In this document: positions 11,664-21,949 of the stretch, piece by piece
Position numbering within the stretch: position 1 is the first letter of the stretch
Layout of the letters: every line of letters begins with the position of its first letter
Source: Lumbricus terrestris
Lineage: Eukaryota > Annelida > Clitellata > Crassiclitellata > Lumbricidae
DNA length: 64,000 nt
Assembly: GCA_949752735.1 (NCBI GenBank)
Contig: OX457039.1
Coordinates: 50,970,806 to 51,034,805, forward strand
Reading direction: 5' to 3'
Translations under genes and position numbers: made by a program
The notes under the pieces: model-generated
Told to the model about the DNA's origin: nothing
The model's database searches: none
Seen by the model: only the letters and a program-made list of their open reading frames with translations

Positions 11664-12030
11664 GAGATTCACGACCCACTTTCGTGTCCGATCCAATTTC
11701 GTGTCCTGAGTCTCCAGACCCACTTTCGTGTTCGACCCACATTTGTGTCTCGATCCAATTTTGTGCCGACCCACTTTCCTGTCCCGACCCACTTTAGTGC
11801 CCCGACCCACATTCGTCTTTCGACCCAATTTTGTGCCGACCCACTTTCGTGTCCTGACTCCCGAATCCCGACCCATTTTCGTGTCCCGACCCACTTTCGT
11901 GTCCCGACCCACTTTCGTGTCCCGACCCACTTTCGTGTCCCGACCCACTTTCGTGTCCCGACCCACTTTCGTGTCCCGACCCACTTTCGTGTCCCGACCC
12001 ACTTTCGTGTCCCGACCCACTTTCTTGTCC
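11664..12030. repeat. 18-bp minisatellite, nine near-perfect copies after a diverged block
   Basis: The unit CGACCCACTTTCGTGTCC repeats at 11869, 11887, 11905, 11923, 11941, 11959, 11977, 11995 and 12013. Only the first and last have single changes. From 11664 to 11868 the same theme occurs in more diverged, sometimes 16-17-bp, copies. Because 18 is a multiple of three, long frames open in several phases on both strands (for example a repeating GRDTKV on minus). I regard these as by-products, since diverged copies outside the core lose phase. Confidence 0.95.
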
Positions 12031-12036
12031 GAACCA

Positions 12037-12556
12037 CAGATCGACGCAGAACATTGGATTCACGTGCACGATTGGTCCGAGAATGGTCGTCACAATTTCA
12101 CTTAGTAATAGTCGAAGTCTGTGACGCTGAAAAGGCAAATCCTGATTTGTTGAAGGACAAACCAAGACAGCATTGCAAATGCTATCGTCGTTCTACACCA
12201 GATCCGCTCACCGACGACAGTGTGCAGCCGATGTACCCATTGCTACCTATAGGTGGCGATAATAGAGCAGAAATCGTTTTTATACCCTGCGCGAAAACCC
12301 ATTGAAAGCCGTTTACTCGACTAGTTGTTTTAAACGAAACTCAAACAGACCACCCATCCCCCGGTGATTGACGCCCGTGTTTTTTTGTCTCATGTCAACA
12401 GAGTTGGTTCTTCTAGCGGACGCGGTTTTGTTGCGCTCCATTTCCCTATAGTTCAACTTACTTCAGTATGAAGCCAAAGTACACGCAACGCCGTCGTGCA
12501 TGTACCAGTATATTATGCGCCCTAATTCTGTGTTGGTCTGTTTTCTCGAGTAGTTA
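12037..12556. other. No gene recognised
   Basis: Unique DNA up to the sequence gap. A plus-strand frame leaves the minisatellite and continues to 12305 without recognisable motifs; I do not support it as a gene. Confidence 0.45.
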
Positions 12557-12756
12557 NNNNNNNNNNNNNNNNNNNNNNNNNNNNNNNNNNNNNNNNNNNN
12601 NNNNNNNNNNNNNNNNNNNNNNNNNNNNNNNNNNNNNNNNNNNNNNNNNNNNNNNNNNNNNNNNNNNNNNNNNNNNNNNNNNNNNNNNNNNNNNNNNNNN
12701 NNNNNNNNNNNNNNNNNNNNNNNNNNNNNNNNNNNNNNNNNNNNNNNNNNNNNNNN
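12557..12756. other. Sequence gap (200 N)
   Basis: Exactly 200 consecutive N, a round number that suggests a conventional gap size. Open frames drawn through the N run are meaningless. Confidence 1.
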
Positions 12757-13490
12757 AAAATGACCCATCATTTGCGCCATATAGACCTATATATTTTTTG
12801 AGCCACCCTGTATATAGTTGGTGTCTCGCTCATCAGTCACCGTTGCGATTAAGCTATAAATTCATAACAATTCACTACTTTCCATATCAAGCTATTATTC
12901 TGTGTAGACATTTGACACTGTGAATTTGCGCTTTCACAAGTCTAAATTTTTTTATGTCTACGTAGATAGATTTTCGCGTATTTCGTCCACGCAACAGAAG
13001 ACCCCGCAGTATGGAATTTTTAAAACATGTCCAGTAAATTATGAGCCTCACTTGAACTCCATAAACAACTGCGTCAGATCCTATCGCAGATCGCTGAAGG
13101 CGCTATGTAATTGTTCGGATGTAGGCTATACATGTACATACCTACACGCTTACTTACGTTAATGTGCAGAGGCCGGTGTCACGAAATAGAGTATTCCCCG
13201 TTTTAATTATATCCTCCCCCAAATTACAAAAGTAAAAACCGCTTTTTGTTTTTGCAAATTAATTTTCATCTGCTTTGTTTTGAACAATGACACTAACAGG
13301 TATGTTTATTCGTACTAGACAATTTGTTTTGCCCTGTTTTTAGAGCACTTAAAACATTTAAAACACTTAAGAACACTCGGAGTCACTAAATAAATTCGAG
13401 TTGCCTTTATCTGAGCATTGCTTAGGACACTTAAAACAATTAGAGTCACTTTAAATTTTGATTACAGTCAAAAAAATTATTATGCGCATT
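12757..13490. other. No gene recognised
   Basis: AT-rich. A diffuse repeat of ACACTTAAAACA-like words occurs at 13340-13450. TTTTTTGAGCCACCCTGTAT at about 12794-12813 looks like a dispersed-repeat edge but has no partner here. Confidence 0.4.
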
Positions 13491-13495
13491 TTTCA

Positions 13496-13600
13496 AAAAA
13501 GGGGATAGAATGGTTTATCCCCCCGGATACTGCGGATAGTATAGACCGGTTAATTCCATCCGGGGGATAGATTAATTCATCCCCCCGGATAGCTTTCAGA
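13496..13600. repeat. Short repeats of a GGGGGATA/TATCCCCC motif
   Basis: TTTATCCCCCCGGATA and ATTCATCCCCCCGGATAG occur as direct copies at about 13512 and 13575, with CCGGGGGATAGATT in inverse between them, making a small hairpin-prone cluster. Confidence 0.6.
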
Positions 13601-13918
13601 GTGGATACTCCGTTTCGTGTCACCGGAAAGATCTTTAAAGTATTATTGCATGCGCGATGTGCCAGTATATTCTGACATCTAGAAATGAAACTGCCATGGC
13701 CTACATAGATGTGCATAACAAATGCCCCAAAGAGATAGCAAAATACATATAGAAGCATAGGGACGCACAGATACAGACAGACAGACAGTGAACTCCAATA
13801 AATCGGCATAAGCAATTGCTTTTCGTATCGATATTTCGCTGAAAGGAATGCGCTGCAAGTGAGCAGAACAACCGGCTTGAAATCTTAACAGCTGCAAGCG
13901 TCCTGTCAAAGGTATACA

Positions 13919-14037
13919 AGTACACGCACAGACACACACAGACGCACGCACGCACACACACATATACACGCACACACACACGCACACACACACAGATACG
14001 CACGCCGCACACACATACACATACGCACACAAACACA
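13919..14037. repeat. CA/CGCA microsatellite
   Basis: Interrupted (CA)n with CGCA steps over about 120 bp. Confidence 0.9.
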
Positions 14038-14244
14038 CCAGCCAGCGCTCGGCGCAATGTTAGTCACCGCAGGGCGTGTACGTTGGTCGAGGAACAAGTT
14101 AAAGGTCCCTCTGGTCTACTCGTTATATCAATGCGCTCTACAACGCCATAACGAGTACAAAGCATACCGTCATTGAAATTGAAGCGCGTAAGAACGTAGG
14201 GTATACAATTATACATGTAAAAGCGAACGCATAGATACTGGCTG

Positions 14245-14341
14245 GTATGGTTTGGTATGGTGTGATGTGGTGTGGTATGGTATGGCATGGTGTGGTATGG
14301 TGTGGTATGGTGTGGTATGGTGTGGTGTGGTGTGGTGTGGA
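14245..14341. repeat. Pentanucleotide GGTRTGGTGT-type repeat
   Basis: About 19 tandem 5-bp steps of TGGTA and TGTGG. Confidence 0.9.
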
Positions 14342-14467
14342 GGAGGTATTTGAGAAGTGGTTCGTCTACGTAAGATCGTAAAATTGTTTTCCATCCTTTG
14401 ATGGCGTTGCTACTTTCAGAGATCAATGATGATATTCTGCTCTGTCGAGATAAACGCAACTGAAAAG

Positions 14468-14880
14468 GGGCAACGCGAGCAGAAGGAGGAAAAGGAGGAG
14501 GAGGAAAAGGAAGAGAAGGAGGAAAAGGAGGAAAAGGAGAAGAAGGAAAAGGAGGAGAAGGGAAAGAAGGAGGAACAGGAGGAAAAGGAGGAGATGGACG
14601 ATCATGAGGAGAAGAAGGAGAAGGAGGAGATGAAAGAGATGGAGGAGAAGGAGGAGAAGGAGAAGGAGGAAAAGGAGGAGAATAAAGAGGAAACGGAAGA
14701 GAAAGAGGAGAAAGAGGAGAAAGGGAAGGAGGAGAAAGAGGATCAGCGGCATGGATAAAAAAAAACGGTGAGTAGGAGATGTCTGGGAGGAGGAGAAGGA
14801 GAAGGAGGGGGAAGATGGGTGAAGAGGAGGATGGACGAGAGAATGATGGAGGGAGAGAGGAAAAAGAGGAGGCTGCATGG
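14468..14880. repeat. Polypurine GGAGAA/GGAAAA tract
   Basis: About 410 bp strongly biased to purine on the plus strand, densest from 14470 to 14750. Glu/Lys-rich plus frames and Leu/Phe/Ser-rich minus frames (including a 398-codon minus-strand frame from 15260) are compositional. A weak CTGTCCGTCT repeat lies beyond it at 15003-15045. Confidence 0.85.
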
Positions 14881-14889
14881 AGGATGAGG

Positions 14890-15844
14890 AGCATAAAGAC
14901 GAAGACTTGGCTGCAGCAGACAAGAGGCGCTCCACGTTCTTTCCATGCAACGCAGTCGATGGAAGCGAGTCTTTGTTCAAGCAGAACTATATTGGAAGCC
15001 TCTGTGTCCGTCTCTGTCCGTCTCTGTCCGTCTCTGTCCGTCTCTCTCGCCGTCTCCGTCTTCCTCTTCCTCTGCTTCCATACATCCGCCTGTATATACT
15101 GAAGTAGCCTCTTATATGCATCGGCTGTTTGCGCCTTTAGCCTCCTATAGATATCGTATACATGTATAGACGGCTGCATAAATCTTGCGGATTGGCCGCA
15201 TCTGCGCAATGAAGATCTATATCGTCGCGTGCATGCAATGCAGCAAAAGACGTGGCACATACAACGAAGCGGTCATTTAGTCAATATTTATGCGCTTTAG
15301 AAACCGCAGCATATCGCCAAGTGTTGCAGGAGTTGAGAGGAGGAGCAGTTCTTCAAAAGCTTGAAATGCTTTGAGATCTATGAGTTGCTGAAGGTTGTTT
15401 AGTAATCGTCTGCCTATACGTTGAATAGGAGAAAGTCGCTATAGACTCTATGTACGTAATACCAAAATGACTGGGCAATGTATTCAGCAATTTATCATGC
15501 ACCGAGTCACGTAGCTTAGATAACTTTATCGCCGCGTCGAATACGGACGAAGAGACTATATAATAACATTACATTTGGTAGAGTATACCCCACACATTGC
15601 ATATAGAGTTATAGACGCAGCATTTGTTTAATCATAATAATCAACGCATAAAGTACAAGAAATGCATAGGCATACGTAATTAACTATGAGAAACGCTGAA
15701 CGCTGAATCTAATAGGCTACGCATTATTTCAAAGAGCAGAGTTATATCTGATCCCTACTTGGCTAAAGTTCATTGCATGGCAATGATTTCCCGTCGCATA
15801 CGAAGAAATAATGGCGATGCATATCTATAATACAAGGTGGTCTA
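14890..15844. other. No gene recognised
   Basis: Apart from the short CTGTCCGTCT tandem (15003-15045) I see nothing I can support. Confidence 0.45.
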
Positions 15845-15990
15845 GCTGGTTCAAGATGTTAATGGTATGGACCTGCAGACCAGACAGGTTGAAGATGGGC
15901 AACATGGCACGAGACAGACTCAAACAGAGAGTGGCGCCGGACACCTACGGGCGTTTAGCCCAAGGATTTCGATGATGATGATGATGATAT
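15845..15990 (+). mobile_element. Probable 3' end of a non-LTR retrotransposon with a (GAT)n tail
   Basis: Two plus-strand frames together read like the extreme C-terminus of a LINE ORF2: QDVNGMDLQTRQVEDGQ in one, then, after an apparent frameshift, ARDRLKQRV..DTYGRLAQGF ending at a TGA. A (GATGAT)n tail begins immediately after, as is common at LINE 3' ends. The rest of the element is missing and the frame is broken, so it is a dead 5'-truncated fragment. The family is inferred from general resemblance only. Confidence 0.45.
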
Positions 15991-16797
15991 CTATAATAAT
16001 AGTGTGGCCCAGTTCACTCGCCTTCTTCCCAACACAGTTCAATTCAAATTGTCTAATTATTCGTCGAAGATCGTTAAAATCAAGGAAGAGTGTTACAGGT
16101 GCTTGGACGAATCGTCGATTAGCGTGTAGGACTGTAGGTATTATTGTGGAACCATGCATAAATCCATTATTGTCTATGTATAAATGTACCTTAGTTAGTC
16201 GCTCGACATGGCAAACAAACCTTCGGGCGACTGATGTAATTCGATCGTTCGAGGCTACACGCAGCGACATATCTCACTGCTTTAGCGAAGATTAGACGGC
16301 AGACTATCCTGGAGCTATAGCACAACTCCTTTTCACGAACTCTTACCCTGTCTCATCTGATTCTCCACCTTCCAATTCCCGGCCCAGACGACACCCGCGT
16401 TAGCAGCTGTTCCGCCCCTCTGATCCTATGGTAACTCGACCCGGACCACCACGCACTACTCTCACGGACAACCCTTCTAACTCAACGCAGCGCTCGTGAA
16501 TAAGCTGGTGCGCCGCGCTTGGCTTTCCAGTGGCGCTTTAGAAATTTCGAGTTTACGATTTACGATTTACGAACAGCGTCGCAATCTTTGTTCAACGTCC
16601 GTTTATTTGTAATAATCTTGATGGCCATGCAATTAGCCATCGATTCATCATAACGTTTAAAATCCCTTTGATTTCTTTGAGGAATTTCACAGTCCTGAAT
16701 CTTTTCGTTTATCAGTTTATCGTATACCGATTTCTACACAGACGCCGTCGACCGATTTCTATCTCGCCATGTTTTCCAAGATCGACACCGTCTTCTG
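15991..16797. other. No gene recognised
   Basis: A minus-strand frame of about 116 codons (15920-16270) has no motif I know and overlaps the LINE tail. TTACGATTTACGATTTACGA near 16555 is a minor repeat. Confidence 0.4.
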
Positions 16798-16861
16798 ATT
16801 GGTTGACGCTCATGGTTACCATAGCAACTCGCCCAAAATAGCTGATCACGAGTCGCATTGG
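16798..16861. promoter_or_regulatory. Candidate promoter: X-box between two inverted CCAAT boxes
   Basis: GTTACCATAGCAAC at 16815-16828 fits every position of the 14-bp palindromic X-box bound by RFX factors (RYYNYYATRRNRAC). Inverted CCAAT boxes (ATTGG, NF-Y sites) stand at 16798-16802 and 16857-16861. X-box plus CCAAT spacing of this kind is known from RFX/NF-Y-controlled promoters, and RFX targets in animals are often ciliary genes. No convincing exon lies within the next kilobase on either side, so the target gene, if any, is unknown and chance cannot be excluded. Confidence 0.35.
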
Positions 16862-17097
16862 TTGTTGATCAGCATTCAACGTCTTGATTATTCAACACTT
16901 AGGTCTGAACATAAGTTATTATCTTGCTGCATTGCATGCTTTCTAACGAAACTCCGCTATTATAATAATTATTGTTTTCTGGCTTATCCGTATTATAAGG
17001 CTGCCCAATTACTTTAGCAAGATGATATAATAATGATGTACTTTACGCTGCTACACACCCCTATAACGGTTTGAGTCTAGTAGCGTCTTGAGACTGG
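16862..17097. other. No gene recognised
   Basis: AT-rich DNA downstream of the X-box cluster. Only short frames. Confidence 0.4.
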
Positions 17098-17407
17098 CTT
17101 GTCCCCGTTTTGCGACACTGCCATTTGAAAGTCAACCTCCTCCTCCTTTGTCCAGACTTGGGACTGGCACTGGCAGAGAGCAACCAGTGGCGGACTTGTC
17201 TTGAGACTAAGTTGTTACTTGTTTAACGACACTGCCATTTCAAAGATGATCAGTGTCGCCACGCAATTTACATATAGGTCCCCGTTTAATACGCCCGAGA
17301 TTTTGAATCTCTGAAATAGCCACCTTCGGGAAGCGAACCGCGGCTCTCTTTCACAGAGTCGCGTACATACGCGCGGCCAGCGCTCTTACCGATGTAGCTA
17401 AGCGAGC
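17098..17407 (-). mobile_element. tRNA-derived SINE, minus-strand copy
   Basis: Read on minus from 17407, the head has a tRNA-like RNA polymerase III promoter: box A TAGCTACATCGG, then GAGCGCTGG, and box B GGTTCGCTTCCC about 50 bp later. A body shared with 21564-21793 follows (GGTGGCTATTTCAGAGATTC, then GCGTGGCGACACT..ATCATCTTTGA). The 3' part contains CCAGTGCCAGTCCCAAG and GGACAAAGGAGGAGG, which recur at about 30517-30573. GACACTGCCATTTSAAAG occurs twice (about 17113 and 17229), so the tail is either internally duplicated or two overlapping copies. Confidence 0.8.
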
Positions 17408-18477
17408 CAGTTTTGAGACTTGACGGACCGTCGACTTATATACTGACTACATTTACTGGCGTAGAAGCAAGACGACGGCGAGTGTTACTGCAGCGGATAA
17501 ACAATCGGAGTTCTAAAGACTCGGCAGAACATTTGTAGCAACCGATACCTTGCACGCACAATAGAGTGTTCGAGGAGGAGACGGAACCTCGACCGATGCA
17601 GGCGGATGCAGGACCCTCAACTGGATAGGCTACGATGTTGCACAATTAATTGATTAATCAATCTGTGTGCTATGCTGTAATACTGAAATCTTAGGAATCT
17701 GATCTAGGCTAAACCAGTCAAACGCTTAGATTTTGCGAAGAAACCTCGACGGGTTGCTTATATATACAGACTGAAATATTTCGTAGATCAAACTAAATAG
17801 AAAAATTATTTTTTTTAAATCAACTTTTTTAATAACGATATAAATAAGTTGTGCAGTAGCCAATGAGTTACGCGGTGCATGGTTAGACCTACATGTGACG
17901 CTTAGTTTTAAAAGGGCGATTTAATACGTGTTCTTGTCTATTAGGCCTATAGTCGTATTCACCAAATTCATTTTAAACCATTAGTCTCCGTGTATTGTGA
18001 GTAGGTATATACTCGGCTACGTCAACTGACTGACAATATTATTATGACATTAGCGACATGACCCAAGTAGGCCTATTTTTATATCCGTGTTACTGAAACC
18101 TACAAACCGGAATTCTCAGAATATTTCTAAACGAATTATATCAGGATATTGAAGTGTATCAGTAAGTCTATAGATTGCCATATAAGCAGCACATGAAATA
18201 ATTATGACCCATCGCCAACGATCAGAGTTCTTTAAAAAGTTATACGAGCATTCAACATGTTTATATATATATATTTATATAGCGCTGTGCACAACATAGC
18301 CTAATCCTACTACGGATAATGTTGTTGGTGGACAGTGCAGATCTATGCTCGCCATCTTGCAGCGTCGTTGTATCACGCTACTGACTGTGCCAAATGAAGC
18401 TGGAACTGACGTCAAAATATAGAACAACCGCGATTAGAGTCCACATCCGCTGTATCTCCATCATTCACTGCGACCAC

Positions 18478-18480
<3 letters not shown>
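17408..18480. other. No gene recognised
   Basis: AT-rich DNA with only short frames and two TAGGCCTA-type words. Confidence 0.5.

Positions 18481-18557
<77 letters not shown>
18481..18557. repeat. Pure (CA)n dinucleotide repeat
   Basis: About 38 uninterrupted CA units, followed by a CA/CGCA-rich tail to about 18650. Confidence 0.98.
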
Positions 18558-18559
<2 letters not shown>

Positions 18560-18712
18560 AGGCACACACACGCATACATACCAGCGCACGCACGCACCAA
18601 TCCACCCACACCCAACAGACACACGTATGCTCACCCGCGCACGCACACACTTGTGATACTAAGCTAAAGATAGAATACGCAGCGTGTACAGCAACCGGAT
18701 ATAACCGTAGAC

Positions 18713-19558
18713 CAGGGGTTCTCAAACTTTATTTTTATTGTACCCCCAAGAAAAAATCGAATGATGGCGTACCCCCAGAAAAGTCAGATCAGAAACAAAA
18801 TGCCATTGCGAAGTCCCCTTGCAGTGACAATTAGAAGTCCATTTAATCATTGGTGACATCGTTTTTTGGAGTCGTGTAGCCTATATAGGGCAAAATTTAG
18901 TTTTAGTCATATAATCTTTTTTTAAATTTAAAAGGGAAAAGTGTTCTACAACCACTGTGAGAAAGAGCCAACCTGCAGTGCTGTAGGCTTGCTTAGACTA
19001 GAACAGATTTAAAATATCTGGCTTAATATAAATGTTGTCAATTTCACACGCAAATTTACCCCATGTTTTGCTTTTGATAGCAAGAATAGTTAAAAACCAG
19101 TTTCACCCAGATATGACGTACTGAAAGGAATCACAATTCACAAAAACTAAGACTCGATCAAAATTAATCGTTAGGCCAATTCAGCTCTCTGCTATTTGAA
19201 CTCTGTGTAGAGAACTATAGGCTGAGAATTTCTGGCTTTCAATTGGTACTTTCAGCGATTTATACATTATTTTTTCAAATTTATAGTAATAGGTCTGAAC
19301 ATAAATAGGCCTAGGCCTACCTGTGTTGCATGCACTATTATTATTATAGTTTGTGAGTCTAATCATAATTATGTTGTGAAAGAAATAAATGACGATGCAT
19401 TGCTGTTGTATGCTGCAACGTTACAAATCAATGCTAATCAAAGAGAGATGAACACAAAGTGCTCAAAGAAAGTGTTTATTTCTGGAATTTTTCGCGTACC
19501 CCTTACCGGCGACTGGCGTACCCCCAGGGGTACGCGTACCACAGTTTGAGAACCCCTG
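18713..19558. mobile_element. Non-autonomous hAT transposon (846 bp) with perfect 8-bp target duplication
   Basis: The left terminus is CAGGGGTTCTCAAACTTT and the right, reversed, CAGGGGTTCTCAAACTGT, a 15-bp perfect inverted repeat. CCGTAGAC is duplicated exactly on both sides (18705-18712 and 19559-19566). A terminus starting CAGGGGTTCTCAAAC and an 8-bp duplication are hallmarks of the hAT superfamily, Charlie-like branch. GTACCCCCAG-type words near both ends extend the imperfect inverted repeat. The AT-rich interior has no transposase frame, so mobility would depend on a transposase from elsewhere. The perfect target duplication suggests limited decay since insertion. Confidence 0.95.
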
Positions 19559-19566
19559 CCGTAGAC

Positions 19567-20056
19567 CTATATTATATTATGCGACAGTAGACTGATCTTT
19601 GGACGTGAAATCGCCTCCATTGCAGATCGCGTTCATCTGTTTCTTGCCGCTGTGTGCATTAATGCAAATATAGACAATACACGTAACACATAACATAGAT
19701 GATAATGCAGATAACAATATTAATTTAAAAAAAGCATAAGCATAAATAGAAATTAGTGGAATGCGTTTTCTTTTGCACACCTATTAATAGGCTTGCGTTT
19801 CTTGAACGCGTCGAGTAATAACAGACTTTACCAATACAAGCGGTCGGCCGTGTATCGCCGGTGTTCTATAATGCGCATAGCGGATGGTGTCATGAGCGCC
19901 TGCAGAAATATTGCAGAGATTGGGGTGTGGGGGGCAAAACAAGATGGTGACGGTTACGTTTTTTTTAGTAGCAGAAGGAGCTTGAAAACATAGACTATAG
20001 TATACCATATACATCATAATTTCATAAATACATGTCAATTATGCCTATATTCATAA
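19567..20056. other. No gene recognised
   Basis: Spacer between two hAT-type elements. Nothing supported. Confidence 0.45.
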
Positions 20057-20064
20057 ATACATAG

Positions 20065-20391
20065 CAAGGCCGTAGCTATAGGGGTGTTTTGGGTGTTTTG
20101 GGTGTTTGAAATACTACTTTGAATAGACTACCCCCTAAAAAAGTTATCACTTATCAGCAAATTTTGCCCAAAAGATAAAAGTCGGGAAAACACCCCGAAA
20201 TAAAATCCTGGCTACGCCCCCAGGATTTTTTCTTTTTTCTTAGTCATCAGCCTCGAATTTCCCAAAAACATACCTTTCCATCCGCCGAAAAAACTGATGA
20301 CCTTTTTTTTAGTCATCAGCCCTTTTTTTAGCCTGTCAGCGCACTTGCGTAAGTGCATACGCCTGCGGGCGCCGCTGTGGCTACGGCCTTG
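20065..20391. mobile_element. hAT-like MITE (327 bp) with 8-bp target duplication
   Basis: The ends are CAAGGCCGTAGC and, reversed, CAAGGCCGTAGCCAC, an inverted repeat of 12 bp. Flanks are ATACATAG (20057-20064) and ATATATAG (20392-20399), matching at 7 of 8 positions. The interior carries tandem GGGTGTTTTGGGTGTTT at the left and two GTCATCAGCC motifs, one within CTGATGACC-T-tract-AGTCATCAG. It is related at its left end to the element at 9811-10153. No coding capacity. Confidence 0.85.
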
Positions 20392-20399
20392 ATATATAG

Positions 20400-20995
20400 G
20401 CGATGTGCAATGCTTTATAAGTATACTGTAGCCTACTTGCCGTACGTATCCGTGCAGTGCTATGTTGTTCCAGTTTCAGACTATATATCTCGGCTTACCA
20501 TCATCGTCTCGCTTATTGCACTACAATCGGTTAACTGCCAAAACGACAGAGACTAGATTCAGAGCCTTAGTTTGGCCAGAAGTAGGCCTGTGTTGCGTCA
20601 AAAACAAACAAAATTACACTCCGAGACAATCAGAGAGTCGCTTAAGACCGTGGTAATTAACATGTGCGTGCGTAAGAGAATTAAATTAGTAGTCATCTAT
20701 GTCAGATTGTCAGCAGTACTCTGATTAATTCCATTATATATTTTTCATATATAATTATTATATATTATATATAATATATATAATAGATTGATTGGTTTAG
20801 CCATCGGAAGATATCAGCCAAGAAGCAATAATAAACTATATATATCAACCCACGCAAACAGGTCTTAAATATAAGCTTGTATACATGGACTACGATAGGC
20901 CTATAACATACAAACACACGTATCATACGCCAATAGCGAAAGGGACCTCAATCTGGTTCCCTCATTTATTTCTGTTTCTTCCTGTAGCTCAAACG
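20400..20995. other. No gene recognised
   Basis: Includes a TA-rich quasi-palindromic stretch at about 20745-20790. No gene seen. Confidence 0.45.
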
Positions 20996-21000
20996 GTGTG

Positions 21001-21035
<35 letters not shown>

Positions 21036-21041
21036 GCGTGC

Positions 21042-21090
<49 letters not shown>
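20996..21090. repeat. (GT)n dinucleotide repeat
   Basis: About 47 GT units with a few TT and GC interruptions. Confidence 0.97.
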
Positions 21091-21092
<2 letters not shown>

Positions 21093-21551
21093 CCGCTGCA
21101 GGGCCAATAATAATAATTATTAGGCCTATTGGTCGGCTGCCCTACTTTATAATGTGTGTATAATAATTATTATGACGGTCCTGGCCAACCAACTCCATTG
21201 CTCTCTTAATAAATAAAACTCTTCGCTTTTGTAACAGCTTCAAATTGACTTGTGAACGCAGAGTCAATGGGCTGAGGCCCAGTACTTAGCCTTGTATTTA
21301 CTCGGTCAAAAACTACATCTACGTCCTACATATAGCTGTCCGAAAGAGGACACGGTTTTTATAGTTTCACCAGAGATTAGACGGCTGTTTATAACCTGCA
21401 GAAACAAAGTCCCTTATTAACTGCAGTCCATACATTTTTAAAGTCACTGTTCATTATTAATACAGTATACTTGGGGGGGGGGCATAATTTTTTTTATATC
21501 TAGAGGCCACTGTCCAGGCTGGTAATGACCTATAATAAGGTTTATATTATA
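21091..21551. other. No gene recognised
   Basis: Contains a G run at 21474-21482. Nothing else supported. Confidence 0.45.
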
Positions 21552-21563
21552 GGCCGATCATTG

Positions 21564-21793
21564 AACTTGCTCGCTTAGCTGCGTCGGTAAGAGCGCTGGT
21601 CGCGTGTCTGTACGCGGCTCTGTGAAAGAGAGCGTGCGGGCCGCGGTTAGCTTCCAGAATTAAGGTGGCTATTTCAGAGATTCAAAATCTCCGGCTAGCA
21701 CGGTCCGTCCACGGGGACCGAAATGGCGTGGCGACACTAATCATCTTTGATACGGCAGTGTGTCATTAAACGTGTAACGACAATCGGACAATC
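21564..21793 (+). mobile_element. tRNA-derived SINE, plus-strand copy with 12-bp target duplication
   Basis: GGCCGATCATTG occurs exactly on both sides (21552-21563 and 21794-21805), a target duplication of retroposon length. The head GCTCGCTTAGCTGCGTCGG (from 21569) and GTAAGAGCGCTGG give a tRNA-like box A, and GGTTAGCTTCC is a slightly damaged box B. The body then shares GGTGGCTATTTCAGAGATTC and GCGTGGCGACACT..ATCATCTTTGA with the minus copy at 17098-17407. It would be transcribed by RNA polymerase III and moved by a partner LINE, not identified here. The copy lacks the long 3' portion seen in the other one. Confidence 0.9.
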
Positions 21794-21949
21794 GGCCGAT
21801 CATTGTAAATCTATCTGTAAAAGACACGTCACATGCACGTAACACACGTCACAGTAGACCTACTTTATAACCATGCAGTGAACGAAGTTCTTTATTCTAC
21901 CACGGACAGACATTTTTCGCAGAATTCACCTTTCTTTTATCTATGACTG

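Noticed and set aside
11586..12305. Frames of 120-186 codons through the 18-bp repeat
   Set aside because: Open in several phases on both strands; no non-repetitive protein-like part.
12790..12815. GAGCCACCCTGTAT as a transposon terminus
   Set aside because: No matching inverted end or target duplication nearby, and the adjacent gap prevents judgement.
12463..12923. Frames drawn through the N run
   Set aside because: The sequence there is unknown.
14064..15260. A 398-codon minus-strand frame rich in Ser, Pro and Phe
   Set aside because: It follows the polypurine tract and the pentanucleotide repeat; composition alone explains the absence of stops.
17340..17407. A functional tRNA gene on the minus strand
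   Set aside because: Boxes A and B are present but the acceptor stem does not pair and the sequence continues into a SINE body shared with another copy.
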